Origin: Glandiceps talaboti | Taxonomy: Eukaryota > Hemichordata > Enteropneusta > Spengelidae | Direction: 5' to 3' | Length of the DNA: 64,000 nt | Assembly: GCF_964340395.1 (NCBI RefSeq) | Contig: NC_135555.1 | Coordinates: forward strand, 16,037,246-16,101,245 | Shown here: in pieces, positions 46,961-59,667 of the stretch | Layout of the letters: every line of letters begins with the position of its first letter | Numbering within the stretch: the first letter of the stretch is position 1 | Made by a program: the position numbers and the translations under genes | Notes under the pieces: model-generated | The model's input: only the letters and a program-made list of their open reading frames with translations | Told to the model about the DNA's origin: nothing | The model's database searches: none

Positions 46961-47323
46961 GAATAAAGGGTGAAAGGACTCTGGATTGTACGATTTTGAA
47001 TCATGTTTATCACTAATTGATAAATAATAAGTCTTTGTCTACATTTAACTAATCATTGGGATGGTCTAGGAATGGTTATTGAAGACTTACACGGGTTTCT
47101 TCAAAACCAGCTCAAAGGCAAATGTCATATGATGGTAACCAATGTCATTTCCATTTGTTGTATCTCTTCTTTTTAAAGTTTCCCGTTCAAAATTCCCTAG
47201 CTAGGTTTCCTCGTGTTATTGTTCTGTCTCCCCCTTCTTATATATTCTGTATTTATACCAGCATTTTTTTTTAAATTATGAAGGGTAAATACCACTGATA
47301 ACCTATTATAAAGCATTTAGTCA

Positions 47324-47640
47324 ACACACCACACCACACCACACCACACCACACTACATCACATCACATCACATCACATCACATCGTACCACACCACACC
47401 ACAATACCACACAACGACACCGAATGCAGCACACAGAAAGCATCATGCCACATATCACACTAACACGAAAACACAATTAATAATATGCGGCTTAGCATGA
47501 CGAAACACATTAGTGCAACATAATGCAGCACAACACAATGCAAAACAACACAAAATTGCATGACACTACTTAATGAACATAACAACCACAACAGTACATA
47601 ATCTTCTGACATGACATGACATGACATGACATGACATACC
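47324..47640. repeat. CCACA/CATCA/ACATG pentanucleotide arrays
   Basis: (CACAC)n and (ATCAC)n at 47324-47412 and (ACATG)n at about 47609-47637, separated by degenerate AACAC-rich sequence. Confidence 0.9.
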
Positions 47641-47884
47641 ATTACAGCATAAACGTTACATACCTATACCTACCATTGAAATGCATTACATAACACTAGC
47701 ACTACACATTCAAGAGTTTATTGACCTGTATTAATATGCAACTTTGAAGAGTGAATTTGAAAAAAAATCCTGTTTTGGTTTGGTACAAGAAAATGTAATC
47801 TTCTGTTTTCATAAAGGCAAATTTGCACTTTGAAAATGTATCGCAAGATGAAAGAAACAAAACCATCGTTTGAAGTTAATTAGA

Positions 47885-48330
47885 CATACCCAAGCTAGGT
47901 AATTGTTTGGCAGTTTCTTTGGTCATGGCTATGGTTGCTAAACATTTCATCTTCATTTCTGGAAAACAGAGTCATGTGTCCATCCAACAAAGTTAAGTAG
48001 TTCGGCTGTTACTATGGGCGTGGTCATGAAATGTATGTGTCTTGTGTATTTGCGTGTACCTCGAAGTGCTCTTTGACCAGAACACACGCCTTTGTTTTAT
48101 TAAAAACCTGTTGCACTTTGCCCTATTGCTATGGACATAGTCATATTTGCTAGGCATGCTTGTGTTAATTTTGGAACATCATTTACATGACGAGTAAAAA
48201 CTTGTTTTCTTGATAAGCAATTGTGCTGGTGGTAAGGATGTGGTCAAAGTTGCCAGACATATCTATATTCCAAGGCTAATTCACTCAGTTGTTTCGGCAT
48301 GCAGAAGCTCTGTATTCCAGTTGTTGCTAT
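47885..48330. repeat. GTTGCTATGGGC-type diverged tandem repeats
   Basis: Units include GTCATGGCTATGGTTGCTAA, GCTGTTACTATGGGCGTGGT, ATTGCTATGGACATAGTCAT and TTGCTAGGCAT. Older copies of the family at 7060-7365 and 23530-23870. Confidence 0.65.
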
Positions 48331-49080
48331 TGACGTGACTTTGCCATGTGCCAACCACAATGAGAACAATACGACTGCGACACCACATGACCCACAACAG
48401 TTATTTTGAAACATTTAAAGCATATTTAAGTCAAACGTTATTCTTGTTCACTGAAAGAATGTTATAATTGTTGATGTAAGTTATAAAATGATGGCCAAGC
48501 AATACTGCATGGCCGATTACATGTGTAAAAACCATGTTCACAATATTCAAGTTTCAATTCAATCTGTCCAATTGGTCATGAGAATAATTTACTAAATTCT
48601 CTTTTTCGCCAACACTGGCCCCAAAATAATTGCTCTTGACAAAATTTTAGAACTTACCCAACTGTTTACAGAACGCTGCGTTAAAATACAATAGGTTTAC
48701 AGCTTTTCGAGAAAGGAGTTCGAGATAGTTTAACACTCCACATCATCTAACAATCAAATGTGGGCAATGAAGTAATCAAATAATCAAATGGCACTTTCCA
48801 GCTTAAAAGGACTTTTCCTAGTAAGTAATTTTGATACATAACAATTTGTTGGTAAAACTGTTTTCTGACTTTGGTTTGTTTTTGTATAATATCCCAGATA
48901 TTGCCAAACCAACCTTATTTCGATGTAACAATATTCAAAAAACAGTTGGGGATATATGATGGAACAATTTACATTCCAAATATATAAAGGGCATCATCAA
49001 GGGTACACATAGTCTTTTTTAATCTTGACCCATATCTATGATTGATTTGCAGAGGTTATAACTCAGAAGCACATTGTTTG
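48331..49080. other. No gene seen
   Basis: AT-rich non-coding DNA without recognisable repeats. Confidence 0.5.
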
Positions 49081-49081
49081 A

Positions 49082-49334
49082 ATGATTAGATAGATAGATA
49101 GATAAAATGAGGTAAGACCAGACCAGTCACGACAAGACGAGATGAGATGAGACGAGGCGAGTCATGACGAGACGAGATAAGATGAGATAAGATAAGATGA
49201 GATGAGATGAGAAGAGAAGAGAAGAGAAGAGAAGAGAAGAGAAGGGATGGGATGGGATGGGATGGGATGGGATGAGATGAGATGAGATGAGATGAGATGA
49301 GATGAGATGAGCTAAGCTAAGCTAAGCAAATATA

Positions 49335-49406
<72 letters not shown>

Positions 49407-49593
49407 CAGTAGATTTTCCCATAACCCTTTGCTAATAACCTTCCCCTGTACAGCTTGGCATATTATAAAGCAAGCAAGCAAACAAACAAACAAACAAACA
49501 AACAAACACACACACATGCGCTCGCGCGCTCGCAGTGACAGAATCAGACAGGGACTCACACACATACATACATAGTATACATACATACATACA

Positions 49594-49625
<32 letters not shown>
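49082..49625. repeat. Compound simple-repeat block
   Basis: In order: (GATA)n at 49086-49103; a polymorphic pentanucleotide array (GATGA, GACGA, GATAA, GAAGA, GGATG, GATGA, GCTAA) from about 49125 to 49325; (AT)n at 49336-49402; (CAAA)n at 49470-49505; (ACAT)n at 49560-49622. Units switch cleanly, so the pentanucleotide part looks like one array that mutated and re-expanded several times. Confidence 0.92.
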
Positions 49626-50389
49626 AGGGATATACATATCCAAAGAATAATTTCGATTAAGAGGACATTTGGGTGGGGAAACCTATTTGTATGCTATCTC
49701 TCATACACATTATCGCCTTTGTAGAAGGCAAACTTTGAAGTGGACATCAGTGATCTGCAAGATAGTGTAACAGTTTACTTTTTTACATTTAACATAAAGA
49801 CTATCGAGAGTGTTGTAATCTGTTTGTATGAGAATAGACTCTTGGAAATCGAGTGTATTATGGTTGAGTTATCATACAATTAGTGTTTTGGCAGGCAAAT
49901 ATGGATGCTATTCGTTTAAAGTTATAAGGCCACAAAACCAGTGTATGTGACTGATGCTATACAATTATGTATGTGCTCTGAGCTTTCGGAGTGCACGAAC
50001 ACTTAGCTATGAAACGTATTTATCTGTTATCCAATAAATAATGTTATTTAGTATTTCTTTCCAGAAAGTCAAGGTCAAATATGCCGATGGTACGCACAAG
50101 CCGATATTGGAATATATGGATGGGTGGAATTCGGAATATGTATGTGTTATAATCCATCGAACAATCAATCAATTCGTAAATTTTGACGACATATGTGGAT
50201 ACCATTTGGCATCCAGTGATAGACACAGACACACACAACTGGCAATAAAGTGTCCAGTGATATGTTTTTCATTCTTCAAGCTTTTTAGTATGTCAAAGTG
50301 ACGTGTTTGGAACAACAATTTACTTTGTGTGTATTATATTGTTGATGAGTTACGTGCGTACCCATATGAAGATTCAACACAAATGTAGC

Positions 50390-52365
50390 ACACATATGTA
50401 TTCATGCGCACAACCATTTGACCTCAACGTTGACGAACAATGGCCCACCACCTTTGTGCTAGGTTCGAATTTAATCAGCCAGACCGTCATTTCATAGATA
50501 TGACTATTCAGGTGTGTGAACATCGAGTAGGAGATTCGACATACGGGTGGAAATAACCAATGCATTCATACAGTCCCCTCCTTGCCTACTTACTAACTCC
50601 TAAAAAGATAAAGGTGAAGAGATTTAATCAGATTGAACTTTTTAATATTCAAAATATTGATAATTAGTGGATGTTAACATAGGCCTCGTCCTCATGTAGA
50701 ATCGGTAGATAGGAAATGACAAAGAACAAACACGGAACAATTTAAATCTATTGCTCGTTTTCTCATGGGAAGAGAAACCATTTTTGAACTGATTCACCTG
50801 AATCAGTTTAGTTAGAATCAGTTTTGAATATTCATGTGGGGATAGAGCTATTGGTATCAATACCCCCCCCCCCCACCCCCAATATTTTTCAAGTGTTGCT
50901 TACATAAATGATCGAAGTTCAGTTTTTGCGGCTACACGACCCCGTGTACTAGTTTATAGTGCTGTGCAGTCAAACCACCTCCTTTATGACGCTGTGAAAA
51001 AGCCATTCATTACAGTAAGAGTCCTATTGCTTGAATAATTAATGCCCAATACATTAACACTGTTAATTACTTTCAAATATGTCCTAGTCTACTATAATGA
51101 ACCCTGTCATTCGAAAAGGACCATAAATTAGCTGTGAGACTTGCTGAACGAGCAGAATGTACGGGGGGGGGGGGAGTTGAGGAGATAATATTTCATTTGG
51201 CAAAATTGACAATAGCACAGACTGACACAGACACAGAACCAAAATGGCAGAGACACAAACACAAACACAAACACAAACACAAACACAAACACAAACACAA
51301 ACACAAACACAACAAACAGTATGTGCCCCATGGTGTTTACGCATTTTAAGTTTTAAGAGAGCTCGAGAACATTAAATCATTACAGAGTTTTTTATACCCA
51401 TGACTATTTTACGGACAAATGTGGTGCTCATATGTTCAAAATGGCCATTTGTCTGTCCTCGAACATAGCGTACACGAGTACACTAACACAATGCAGTGTG
51501 CGACCTTTGTGCCAGATTCGAATAAAATCCTCTAGATCCCCATGTAAAGTGTAACTGGCTAAATATGTAAAAATAAACAGGCGGGTGCAGTGTGCACATA
51601 TGGCGAGAACTCATTCTTATTAACCCCCTCCTCATTGGATTTAACCGCTGGTCCATTTACTAATAACAGATCATAAAAGATAAAGGTCAAGAGAACAAAG
51701 GGGATTGGCCTTTTCAAAACTCAAAATGTTAAAAAATAACATAAAACGAACGGCATTTTTCAGCTGTCTGCCCTTTAATACAAATTACCTATGGGCACCT
51801 TAATTTCAATATATTAGGCCAGTTGTTGATATAAAACTCTAAGGGCAATAAATCTATTTTATTTGTGAACTCACGACCTCATCCTACATACAGAGTGACA
51901 GGTGATTATAACACACACTCAGGCTCCTAAATTTTGTTAATGGGTATGTGCGTGGATGGATAGAATGGGGGGGGGGGGCTGCCTTGGTGTATTTAAAGGA
52001 TATAGCAAAGACCAGGTTTTATCACATAATATCATTACTGTAAACTTTCAAAAATTTACCAATTTACATGATTGGTGGATGTCGATTTATGGTTAGCACA
52101 GGCAACAAAGCCCAAATCCCTCCGTCTCTCTCTCTTCAATTCTTGCTTGCATAAATGATCCCAACTCAAATACAGTACTATGTGTGTAGACATGACCCCC
52201 TTTTTACTACTTAGTACTGCTTAGGCAAACCACCACGTTAATGAGGCCGAGTAATGCCCTTCATTACAGTTTAGAATGCTGTTACTTTAATAATGAATGC
52301 ATAGCCATTTACACAGTTAGTGTTCCTTTCAATATCACCTGTGGTCTACGTATACTGTCACCCTG
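50390..52365. repeat. Diverged tandem segmental duplication
   Basis: The block at about 50400-51105 recurs at about 51470-52365. Shared words in order include CCTTTGTGC(T/C)AG(G/A)TTCGAAT, CCCCTCCT, AAAGATAAAGGT(G/C)AAGAG, ACATAAATGATC / GCATAAATGATC, CAAACCACC, CATTCATTACAGT / CTTCATTACAGT and GTCTAC. Indels are large and the first copy ends before the (ACACAA)n array at 51252-51312. No coding function recognised. Confidence 0.7.
51252..51312. repeat. (ACACAA)n hexanucleotide array
   Basis: About ten perfect units of ACACAA. Confidence 0.95.
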
Positions 52366-53580
52366 CCAGTCAACATGGACCACACCTTACTATGAACTCA
52401 GTTGCTATGACAACTTTTCATCTCAGTCAATTCAAGTCCATGTCGTTCCAGCTCATATCCACTCAAACCAGGTGAGGTCAGTGATACAATACTGCTGTGC
52501 TCAGCAAAGTCAAATATCCCCACTATGACCCATACACTGATATGGACGCCCGAGCTGGCAATCCGCCAAAATCTGAATAGATTAGGTTACCATTGGCAAT
52601 TACACACCATCATAAGCACTGGTTAAAGAATACGAATAATGTAAACTAAATATGTTATACGCTATCTAATCTCTCCTCAGGAATGACATAATACACTAGA
52701 TTTCCCATCATCCTTTGCGAATAACCTTCCTCTCTCCTGCAGAGTACAGTGACGACAGTAAAACTAATGAATGTACCTTATCGTCGCCATCTTGGAGAAA
52801 TAGCCATATTGATTTACAGTTTGTTATAGCAGTAAACGCAGTAATTCAATGGAATAATACACTATATATAGTCGATATTAGTGAATCTATACAAGCAAAA
52901 TAAACTGGTAGAACGTTTCAAATATATTAACAGCCCATGATATCAAGCAAATTGATAGTCAATTAATGTTGGCCCATTTAAATAGGGTGACAATTGGCTA
53001 GCAATTGAAAGACAATTACTTTAAACTTTAAAGATTGTAGCCCAGATCATAGTTAGATGGCAACATAAACAACATTCAGATGGTGAAATGAAGTAAATGT
53101 TGTATGTACAGCACTCAGATTATCTTCCCAGGTGTAATATGTGAGAGTTTGTCTAGAATAAGCATTACATGAACAAATGATTAAATTGGTCAATAGTGCA
53201 ACTGCAATAATACCATTTTCTATTTATAGCCAAGGACAACTCTCTTGTTTTCAATTGCTGGTTGAGAAAATTGTTCAGTCAACATGGTAATTATGTACTT
53301 TAGTATGGACACGTTTTGTTAAGATTATCATGTAGTGCTTCATTCATGTATGAATGATATGTCTATCAATTATTCGGTCATGCAAATTAGCTTAATTAAC
53401 ATGCACGAGCTTTTATATTCTGTAAACATACATTCATTAAATCAATGTGACATAAACTGATTTTGTCACGTATTATTTTGACACTTATCTCTGCTAAGTA
53501 TGGATTCTTTTAGTTAATTCTTACCTAGGAATAAGGAACCATCAAATTGTCATCATACATTCTGCAAGGGAAGGTTATGC
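52366..53580. other. No gene seen; contains one promoter-like module
   Basis: The only structured signal is at 52692-52800 (see that entry). The remainder is AT-rich without coding support. Confidence 0.5.
52692..52800 (+). promoter_or_regulatory. Promoter-like repeat module, copy A
   Basis: ACTAGATTTCCCATCATCCT, then TTTGCGAATAACCTTCC, is followed about 80 bp later by GTCGCCATCTTGG. The first word resembles the ACTAYRnnnCCCR promoter motif; the second is a YY1-type core. The first half recurs at 49403-49460. Whether it initiates transcription is unknown. Confidence 0.45.
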
Positions 53581-53585
53581 TGTGC

Positions 53586-53586
53586 C

Positions 53587-53642
<56 letters not shown>

Positions 53643-53690
53643 CCTGTTTGCCTGTTTGCCTGCCTGTCTTTGTATCTGCCTACCTGTCTA

Positions 53691-53730
<40 letters not shown>
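53586..53730. repeat. (CTGT)n tetranucleotide array
   Basis: Two CTGT blocks separated by degenerate TTGCC/TATCTGCC units. Opposite-strand frames give only Thr-Asp-Arg-Gln repeats. Confidence 0.95.
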
Positions 53731-53731
<1 letters not shown>

Positions 53732-53784
53732 GGACATCAATTTGATGAAACTCGTCTCCCTTATCCTTATGGCAAGAACTGTTG

Positions 53785-53900
53785 GTAAATATTTGCATAA
53801 TTAATGATTTTTAGTGATTAGACAATATCTTAAGAATGCAAGCATCAAATTTCTTATCATAATTTGGTACACATGTCAATGATAATTGCACATTTCTATA
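53785..53900. repeat. Single diverged unit of AT-rich repeat family
   Basis: TTTGCATAATTAATGATTTT, GACAATATCTTAAGAATG and TTTGGTACACATGTCAATGA match the 32570-32960 units. Confidence 0.7.
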
Positions 53901-54439
53901 AAGCTTGTTGAAATAAGGTGTAAGATGATATGATTTCATTTGAAATCAAACCAAATAGAGTATTTTTACAAACATTTCTTTCAAATAATTCAAATTACTG
54001 CAAACATATTTGGTCACACATTACAGATAATAGCTTACATCTTATGAATGAGTCAAATTCTTCTTTACAAATCTAATAAACATTAGGAAATCCACTAAAC
54101 ATTGTCAAACGATATGCAAAGTAGGGTTATTAGTATGCATGACTTAACATCACTATTGAACTTATCAAACGTAGATGGCAATTATGTAAATTAATAGAAT
54201 CGCATTTTAGTCAAGTGTGCCACACATTGTTATCCACATATTATACACCTGGTAAATATTATTTCATCCAATGATATCTGTAAGGAAAAGATAACATGTT
54301 TTAGTAAGTAATATGCAAGTTTGAGGCGATCAGTATGCACAGAGCATACTCAAAATCTAATCAGTTCTAATTTTCACCATATCAAATGTGTTCAGCAAAT
54401 TACATTCCATTTGAATTAATTACCAGATTTAAACTGAAT

Positions 54440-55560
54440 GCCTCCCTTAAGGGCAAAGCATACCATAGGTTTTTGCCCCTACACACATTGTTGGAATGCA
54501 TGCTTGTTAGGATAATAATTAAAATAATCAATTAAGCACATTTTTGTTAGGATAATAATTAAAATAATTAATTATGCACATTAATCATTACAAAGACAAA
54601 ACATGCCAACAGGCTTTACAGGATATGTGTGCTTTGTTATCGTTGATGTCTGTGTCACACTATATTATAGTTGAAACTTGCATTCTTAATATATAGTCTA
54701 ATTACCAAAACCATTAATTATTCAAATTACTCATTAAAAACTACATTCTATGCCAAAAGACTTTATAGGACACGTGTGCTTACGACAAATCTATGGTTGA
54801 TGTATGTACCGATTGTTTTGGATTTGAGATATGAATTCTTTAGATATAGCTTAATTACTGAAAATCATTAACTGTGCAAATATCTCATTAAAATATAAGC
54901 TACATCAACAAGCATTATAACATATATGCACTCTGTCATATTTAATGTATATATACCAATTAAATTGAATATGAAGTATACATTCATAAGATATAGCCTA
55001 ATTATGAAAATAATTAACTTATTATTGCAAATTAATAATTAAAAACTAAAAATTATGCCAACAGGCTTTATATGGTATGTTTATCTACCAAATTATATTG
55101 AATTTGAAGTATGCATTCTTAAGATATAGCCTAATTAATGAAAATAACTATGCAAATTAATCATTAAAACAAAAAAACTATGCTAACATGCTTTAAGAGA
55201 TACGATGTATGTGCCAAATTATGTGGAATTTGAAGCTCGCATTCTTAAGATATAGCCTAATTACCAAAGCTCATTAATTATGTGAATTATTCATTAAACT
55301 ATAAGCTACATCGCCAACCTTTACAGCAAAGATGTGCTATGTTATGCTTAATGTATATACCACATTGTACTGGATTTGAAGTTTGCATTCTTGAGATATC
55401 ACATAATTACTAAATACAATTAATTATGTAAATGCAAAACTAATCTTCATTGGATGTTAGCAAAATCTAATCAGTTCATGTGTTTAGCAAGTTTCATTTC
55501 AATCGGTACAGTAGATTTTTAGATATTGTGTCCACAGACACACAGACAGACACACTGACA
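54440..55560. repeat. AT-rich tandem array, about 125-155-bp units, with CACAGACA tail
   Basis: ATGCCAACAGGCTTTA or variants recur near 54602, 54750, 54899, 55053, 55179 and 55306, each followed by a GTGTGCTTTGTTAT-like word, TTTGAAGT(T/A)TGCATTCTTAA, GATATAGCCTAATTA and ATTAAT-rich sequence. The array ends at 55530 in CACAGACACACAGACAGACA. Confidence 0.85.
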
Positions 55561-57730
55561 CATGGACAAACTGACAAAAGCATAACATAACCTCCCCTTA
55601 AAAATGATGACATAGATACAGACATATACAGACTGATACCAGTACCTGGGATTTTTAAAAAGTTTGAAAACGTACAAATGAAAAATCTCCCAGTCTACAT
55701 TTTACTCTACTTTATAAGTTTTGGATTCAATGAATCACTTTCATTTTTAAAGATTGTTCATATTTCAAGTATGACAGTTTCAGCAGAATTTATATTTTGA
55801 ACTATAATTTTGTTCAATTCTGGTGAGCTAACTTATCATAAAAAGGAATTGAATGTAAACTTCATGTATTCCACAAATGCATTTTACTTGATTGTATTTT
55901 ATAATACATTCCAAACATTTAAACACTAAGGTACAACATATCATACATATTTCATTTGCCAAAGTTGTGTACGAAAACAAGGCAACTAAAGATTTGTACA
56001 TATACTTCAATGGAATCAAATGTCATCATCTTGCCGGAAGATGAAATGGAGTGATTCTGACAAGGCATCCATTGAATGTAAATTCTTTGAAAGGGTCAGC
56101 TCCTTCAACCTTCTGATGTGGTAAATTCAGTGGCACGTCGAATATTTCGATAGGGGACAGGTGTACTCATTAAAGAAGGACAAAGGCGAGGCTGATTTGA
56201 CCTTATCATTATTTCTCCATGCTTAGAGGAACCAGAAAACCTTCCATCGCGTGAATACTCTTGAACACATTTGTACGAATTGCATTGGCATAGTCAATAT
56301 TGTCAAAATGCAATGCAAGGGACTGTACACCATTTGAAACAAAGGCTATACAAAGATAAGACCAGCTGTAAGACCAAAATGAAGCCCCTATCATTGAAAG
56401 ATATACGTATTTATTGTTGAAGTATAAAGAAAGCATTATTGTGTGTGAAATTAATTGCACTTATACTGGTAGTGCAGACATTAAAATAGCATTTTAAAAT
56501 ATTTTCTCAAATATTTTGTCACTCAATTTTATATGTCACAGGAAACTTTCTTTAATTAATAGGTGTATTTAGCGTCACATATATATTCAACTCTGAGGAT
56601 TTGGTTACATAACGTTCTTATTTTACTGTAATATAGTGTTACAACATAGTAAGACTGTCTGCTAGAAATAAAAGGGTCCTGAAGAAATATTTTTTTCACA
56701 TTTGATCAGTAAGGCTTCACTGAACTCATCGGAGACCATGTGATTCTAGCATTGGAGTTTCAAGCAAATCTCCTGATGAATGATTACAGTCTACAAGCCT
56801 AAGCCTGGTAAATGTTTCAATCACGCCTTGTTAGTGTTGAAGACCAGCAGGAAACAGCTATAGGTATTTGAAATGTAGAGTTTGACCTTGATATATATCC
56901 TTGAGGTCAGATTTCAATGTACCGCTTTTCCTTTGTATCATATATCATTATCAAAGATGTTTGACAACGCATGTGTTTACGTCTGGACACAGTCTTGTAT
57001 GCCAGTAATCATTCTTCTCATAGTAGCAGCCTTGGTATGGCCTTGACCTTGACTGTCAAACTGGCTTTACATGATAGAGGTGACATATGTAAACTCCTAC
57101 GATCAAGTATTAGGCAAGTATTTAGTCAACCATACCTCATTATACTCTTACAGCAAATTCTCAATTCTATTTATTATTCTAGATGCTATACTAGCAATTT
57201 GTCATACTTAGAGTGATATTGACCTCAGCTTCAACTTTCTTGGCCGACTGTAGAAAGTTGTTCTTGCTCGTAAAAAGAACTTAGAAACGAAGACATCAGT
57301 GGTTGAAGTGTCCACTACTGTGCATTCAAGGACATGTGTTGCACTTGATAACATATCATAAAGTATTTAAAACTAGAACTCAAAGCAGTCAGTAAACATT
57401 TGCCATTTTGAATATATTGTATACTTGCATTTAGAATGAATAATATAGACATTCATTCAGCATTTGCTGTCAATGTCATTACCCTTATTTTATTGACAGG
57501 CTAATGACCTTATCCAAGTCAAACGTACTCTTTTGTTGTATTTCATCTGCCGACCTTGCATTCGTCAGTCAAGTATGACCTTTGAACCGGCTTCTATTTA
57601 TGGAACACTATATTTTCATACAAGCGTTTTCACAGGCAGCAGCAGCTTTTCATAGAACATTTATTATGTCATGATATGGAGGCTACGGTTGGCACAGTTC
57701 CAATTTCTGACGAAATACGATCACATAGCA
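55561..57730. other. No gene seen
   Basis: Non-coding by inspection. Short frames at 56209-56460 and 56971-57216 have no recognised domain and no splice context. Confidence 0.45.
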
Positions 57731-57734
57731 CAGT

Positions 57735-57915
57735 CTATGATTAGCATATTCATGAAGTATTTGATTTAACAACCTGACAACGCTCCTGTATCAGACCAGA
57801 ATGACGTCATGCAACTAAGCATGACCCATAATCCTTTGCATCTGTCTCGCTTGCCACCGCTGCAGGCAGGCTGTGTTTGAGGAGAACGACTGTAACGTCG
57901 CCATCTTGGAAATGC
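57735..57915 (+). promoter_or_regulatory. Promoter-like repeat module, copy B
   Basis: Order: GATTAGCATATTCATGAA, CAGAATGACGTCAT (full CRE palindrome at 57802-57809), ACCCATAATCCTTTGC, then GTCGCCATCTTGGAAA (YY1-type, 57900-57909). The same order recurs at 61525-61700, so this is a dispersed repeat carrying promoter-type sites. Confidence 0.5.
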
Positions 57916-58516
57916 AAACTATTGATGTGTCTGTGCTTTAAAACATAAAATACTCCCACTTGTATGAAAAATAATGTATGCCAGCTTACATACGAGTACA
58001 AAAATAATTCATCAATGACAATATTGAAAATCATGAATACAATTGTAATTTTAACAAATACCAATATATTTTGGGCAAACATGAATAGACGTTAACGAAT
58101 AGTGACATGAAATATACGAATATAAACAGTGATTTTTACCATGAAAATAACGATTTTACAAATAAATATTGTGTAAATTAATCAACGAAAACGTGAATTT
58201 TATAAATAAAAATGTGATTTTATGCATGAAAACGTGTTTGAATATTGCATCACATGGCCTGCCATAGTTAAACAAAAAAGAGTAATTGTGTACTGACTAG
58301 ATTTATCAAGAATGTGCAAAGGATTACCTCAAGTAAAACATTTCGTGCAGAATGTCATGCATCAAACGTGTGTGTTAAAACAAGGGAGGGTGACATGTTC
58401 GTAATTATGGAAACCATTCAAGACATTTGTGAAGTCCATGCATGAATGTGTCCCCCATTTTGACCCATTTACAAAAAGCGCAATTTGAGTTCTGCTGGCT
58501 GCTATGATGACCACTT

Positions 58517-58707
58517 TATCAAACTGTTATGGTACCATTGACTCCGATACATTGAGGAACCAAGGGGATATGTTGGATTTACGTGTTACTATGACAAAAT
58601 TTAATTCGAATGTTCTGTTCTTTATATTTAGGTTACCATGGCAACAGCGAGATTTGTTTTTAGTGTTGTAATTGGATCCCCCCTTTTTATTAACACACGT
58701 ATGTATA
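58517..58707 (+). repeat. 190-bp direct duplication, copy 1
   Basis: Nearly identical to 59184-59374, from TATCAAACTGTTATGGTACC to TATTAACACACGTATGTAT. Each copy includes the palindrome GTTACCATGGCAAC. In copy 2 the final TATGTATG has expanded into a long (ATGT)n array. Confidence 0.92.
58632..58645. promoter_or_regulatory. X-box-like palindrome cluster
   Basis: GTTACCATGGCAAC here and at 59300-59313, GTTACCATGGTAAC at 58774-58787 and TTTGCCATGGTAAC at 58902-58915. All fit the RFX-type X-box pattern. Two copies come from the 190-bp duplication, the other two do not. Binding is inferred from pattern only. Confidence 0.4.
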
Positions 58708-59029
58708 CATGTATAATGTATATGACATTTTGACTCATTTTCACAAACAATACCTAATTTTTCACTAATTTTCGTTACCATGGTAACTACACATCGCCAC
58801 CAAAACTAAACAGTTGTTTCACATTTCATAGGTATTATTTATTCGAAATGTCTAAACCCATCCATGCCCCTGAAATACAGAATAACTAAAGTTCTTCTTG
58901 GTTTGCCATGGTAACCCAGGATCTACAACAAATCTAATGGATTGATCATTACCTTATAGGTAACATTTCAAGGATTCGTCTAAATTCGTCCATAAATTCC
59001 TGATATACTAGTACCATGTGTTAACTGAC

Positions 59030-59140
59030 AGGAAGACAGACATACAGATGTACACACATATACATACATAGTATACGTACCTACCTACCTACCTACATAC
59101 GTACGTACGTGCGTGCGTGCGTGCGTGCGTGTAGGAAGGA
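59030..59140. repeat. ACAT/CCTA/CGTA/GCGT tetranucleotide series
   Basis: Successive short runs of ACAT, CTAC, GTAC and GTGC-type units leading into a GTAGGAAGGAGTTAACCTAC segment. Confidence 0.85.
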
Positions 59141-59183
59141 GTTAACCTACTATGATAAAAACACATAATTATTCAATCTGAGT

Positions 59184-59374
59184 TTATCAAATTGTTATGG
59201 TACCATTGGATCCGATACCTTGAGGAACCAAGGGGATATGTTGAATTTACGTGTCACTATGACAATATTGAATTCGAATGTTCTGTTCTTTACATTTAGG
59301 TTACCATGGCAACAGCGAGATTTGTTTCTAGTGTTGTAATTGGATTCCCTTTTTTTATTAACACACGTATGTAT
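59184..59374 (+). repeat. 190-bp direct duplication, copy 2
   Basis: See 58517-58707. It differs by scattered substitutions and is immediately followed by (ATGT)n at 59368-59482. Confidence 0.92.
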
Positions 59375-59624
59375 GTATGTATGTATGTATGTATGTATGT
59401 ATGTATGTATGTATGTATGTATGCATGTATGTATGTATGTATGTATGCATGTATGTATGTATGTATGTATGTATGTATGTATGACTGATATATAGTCAGG
59501 TGTTAACCTACTTTGCATCTATTAATTCGGACTGTCTCACTTGTTCCTTGTTCTACGTACGTACATACATACATACATACATACATACATACATACATAC
59601 ATACATACATACATACAGACAGAC

Positions 59625-59667
<43 letters not shown>

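Noticed and set aside
52241-52528. 95-codon plus-strand frame in the second segmental copy
   Set aside because: The frame is not preserved in the first copy at about 50960-51100 and no domain is recognised.
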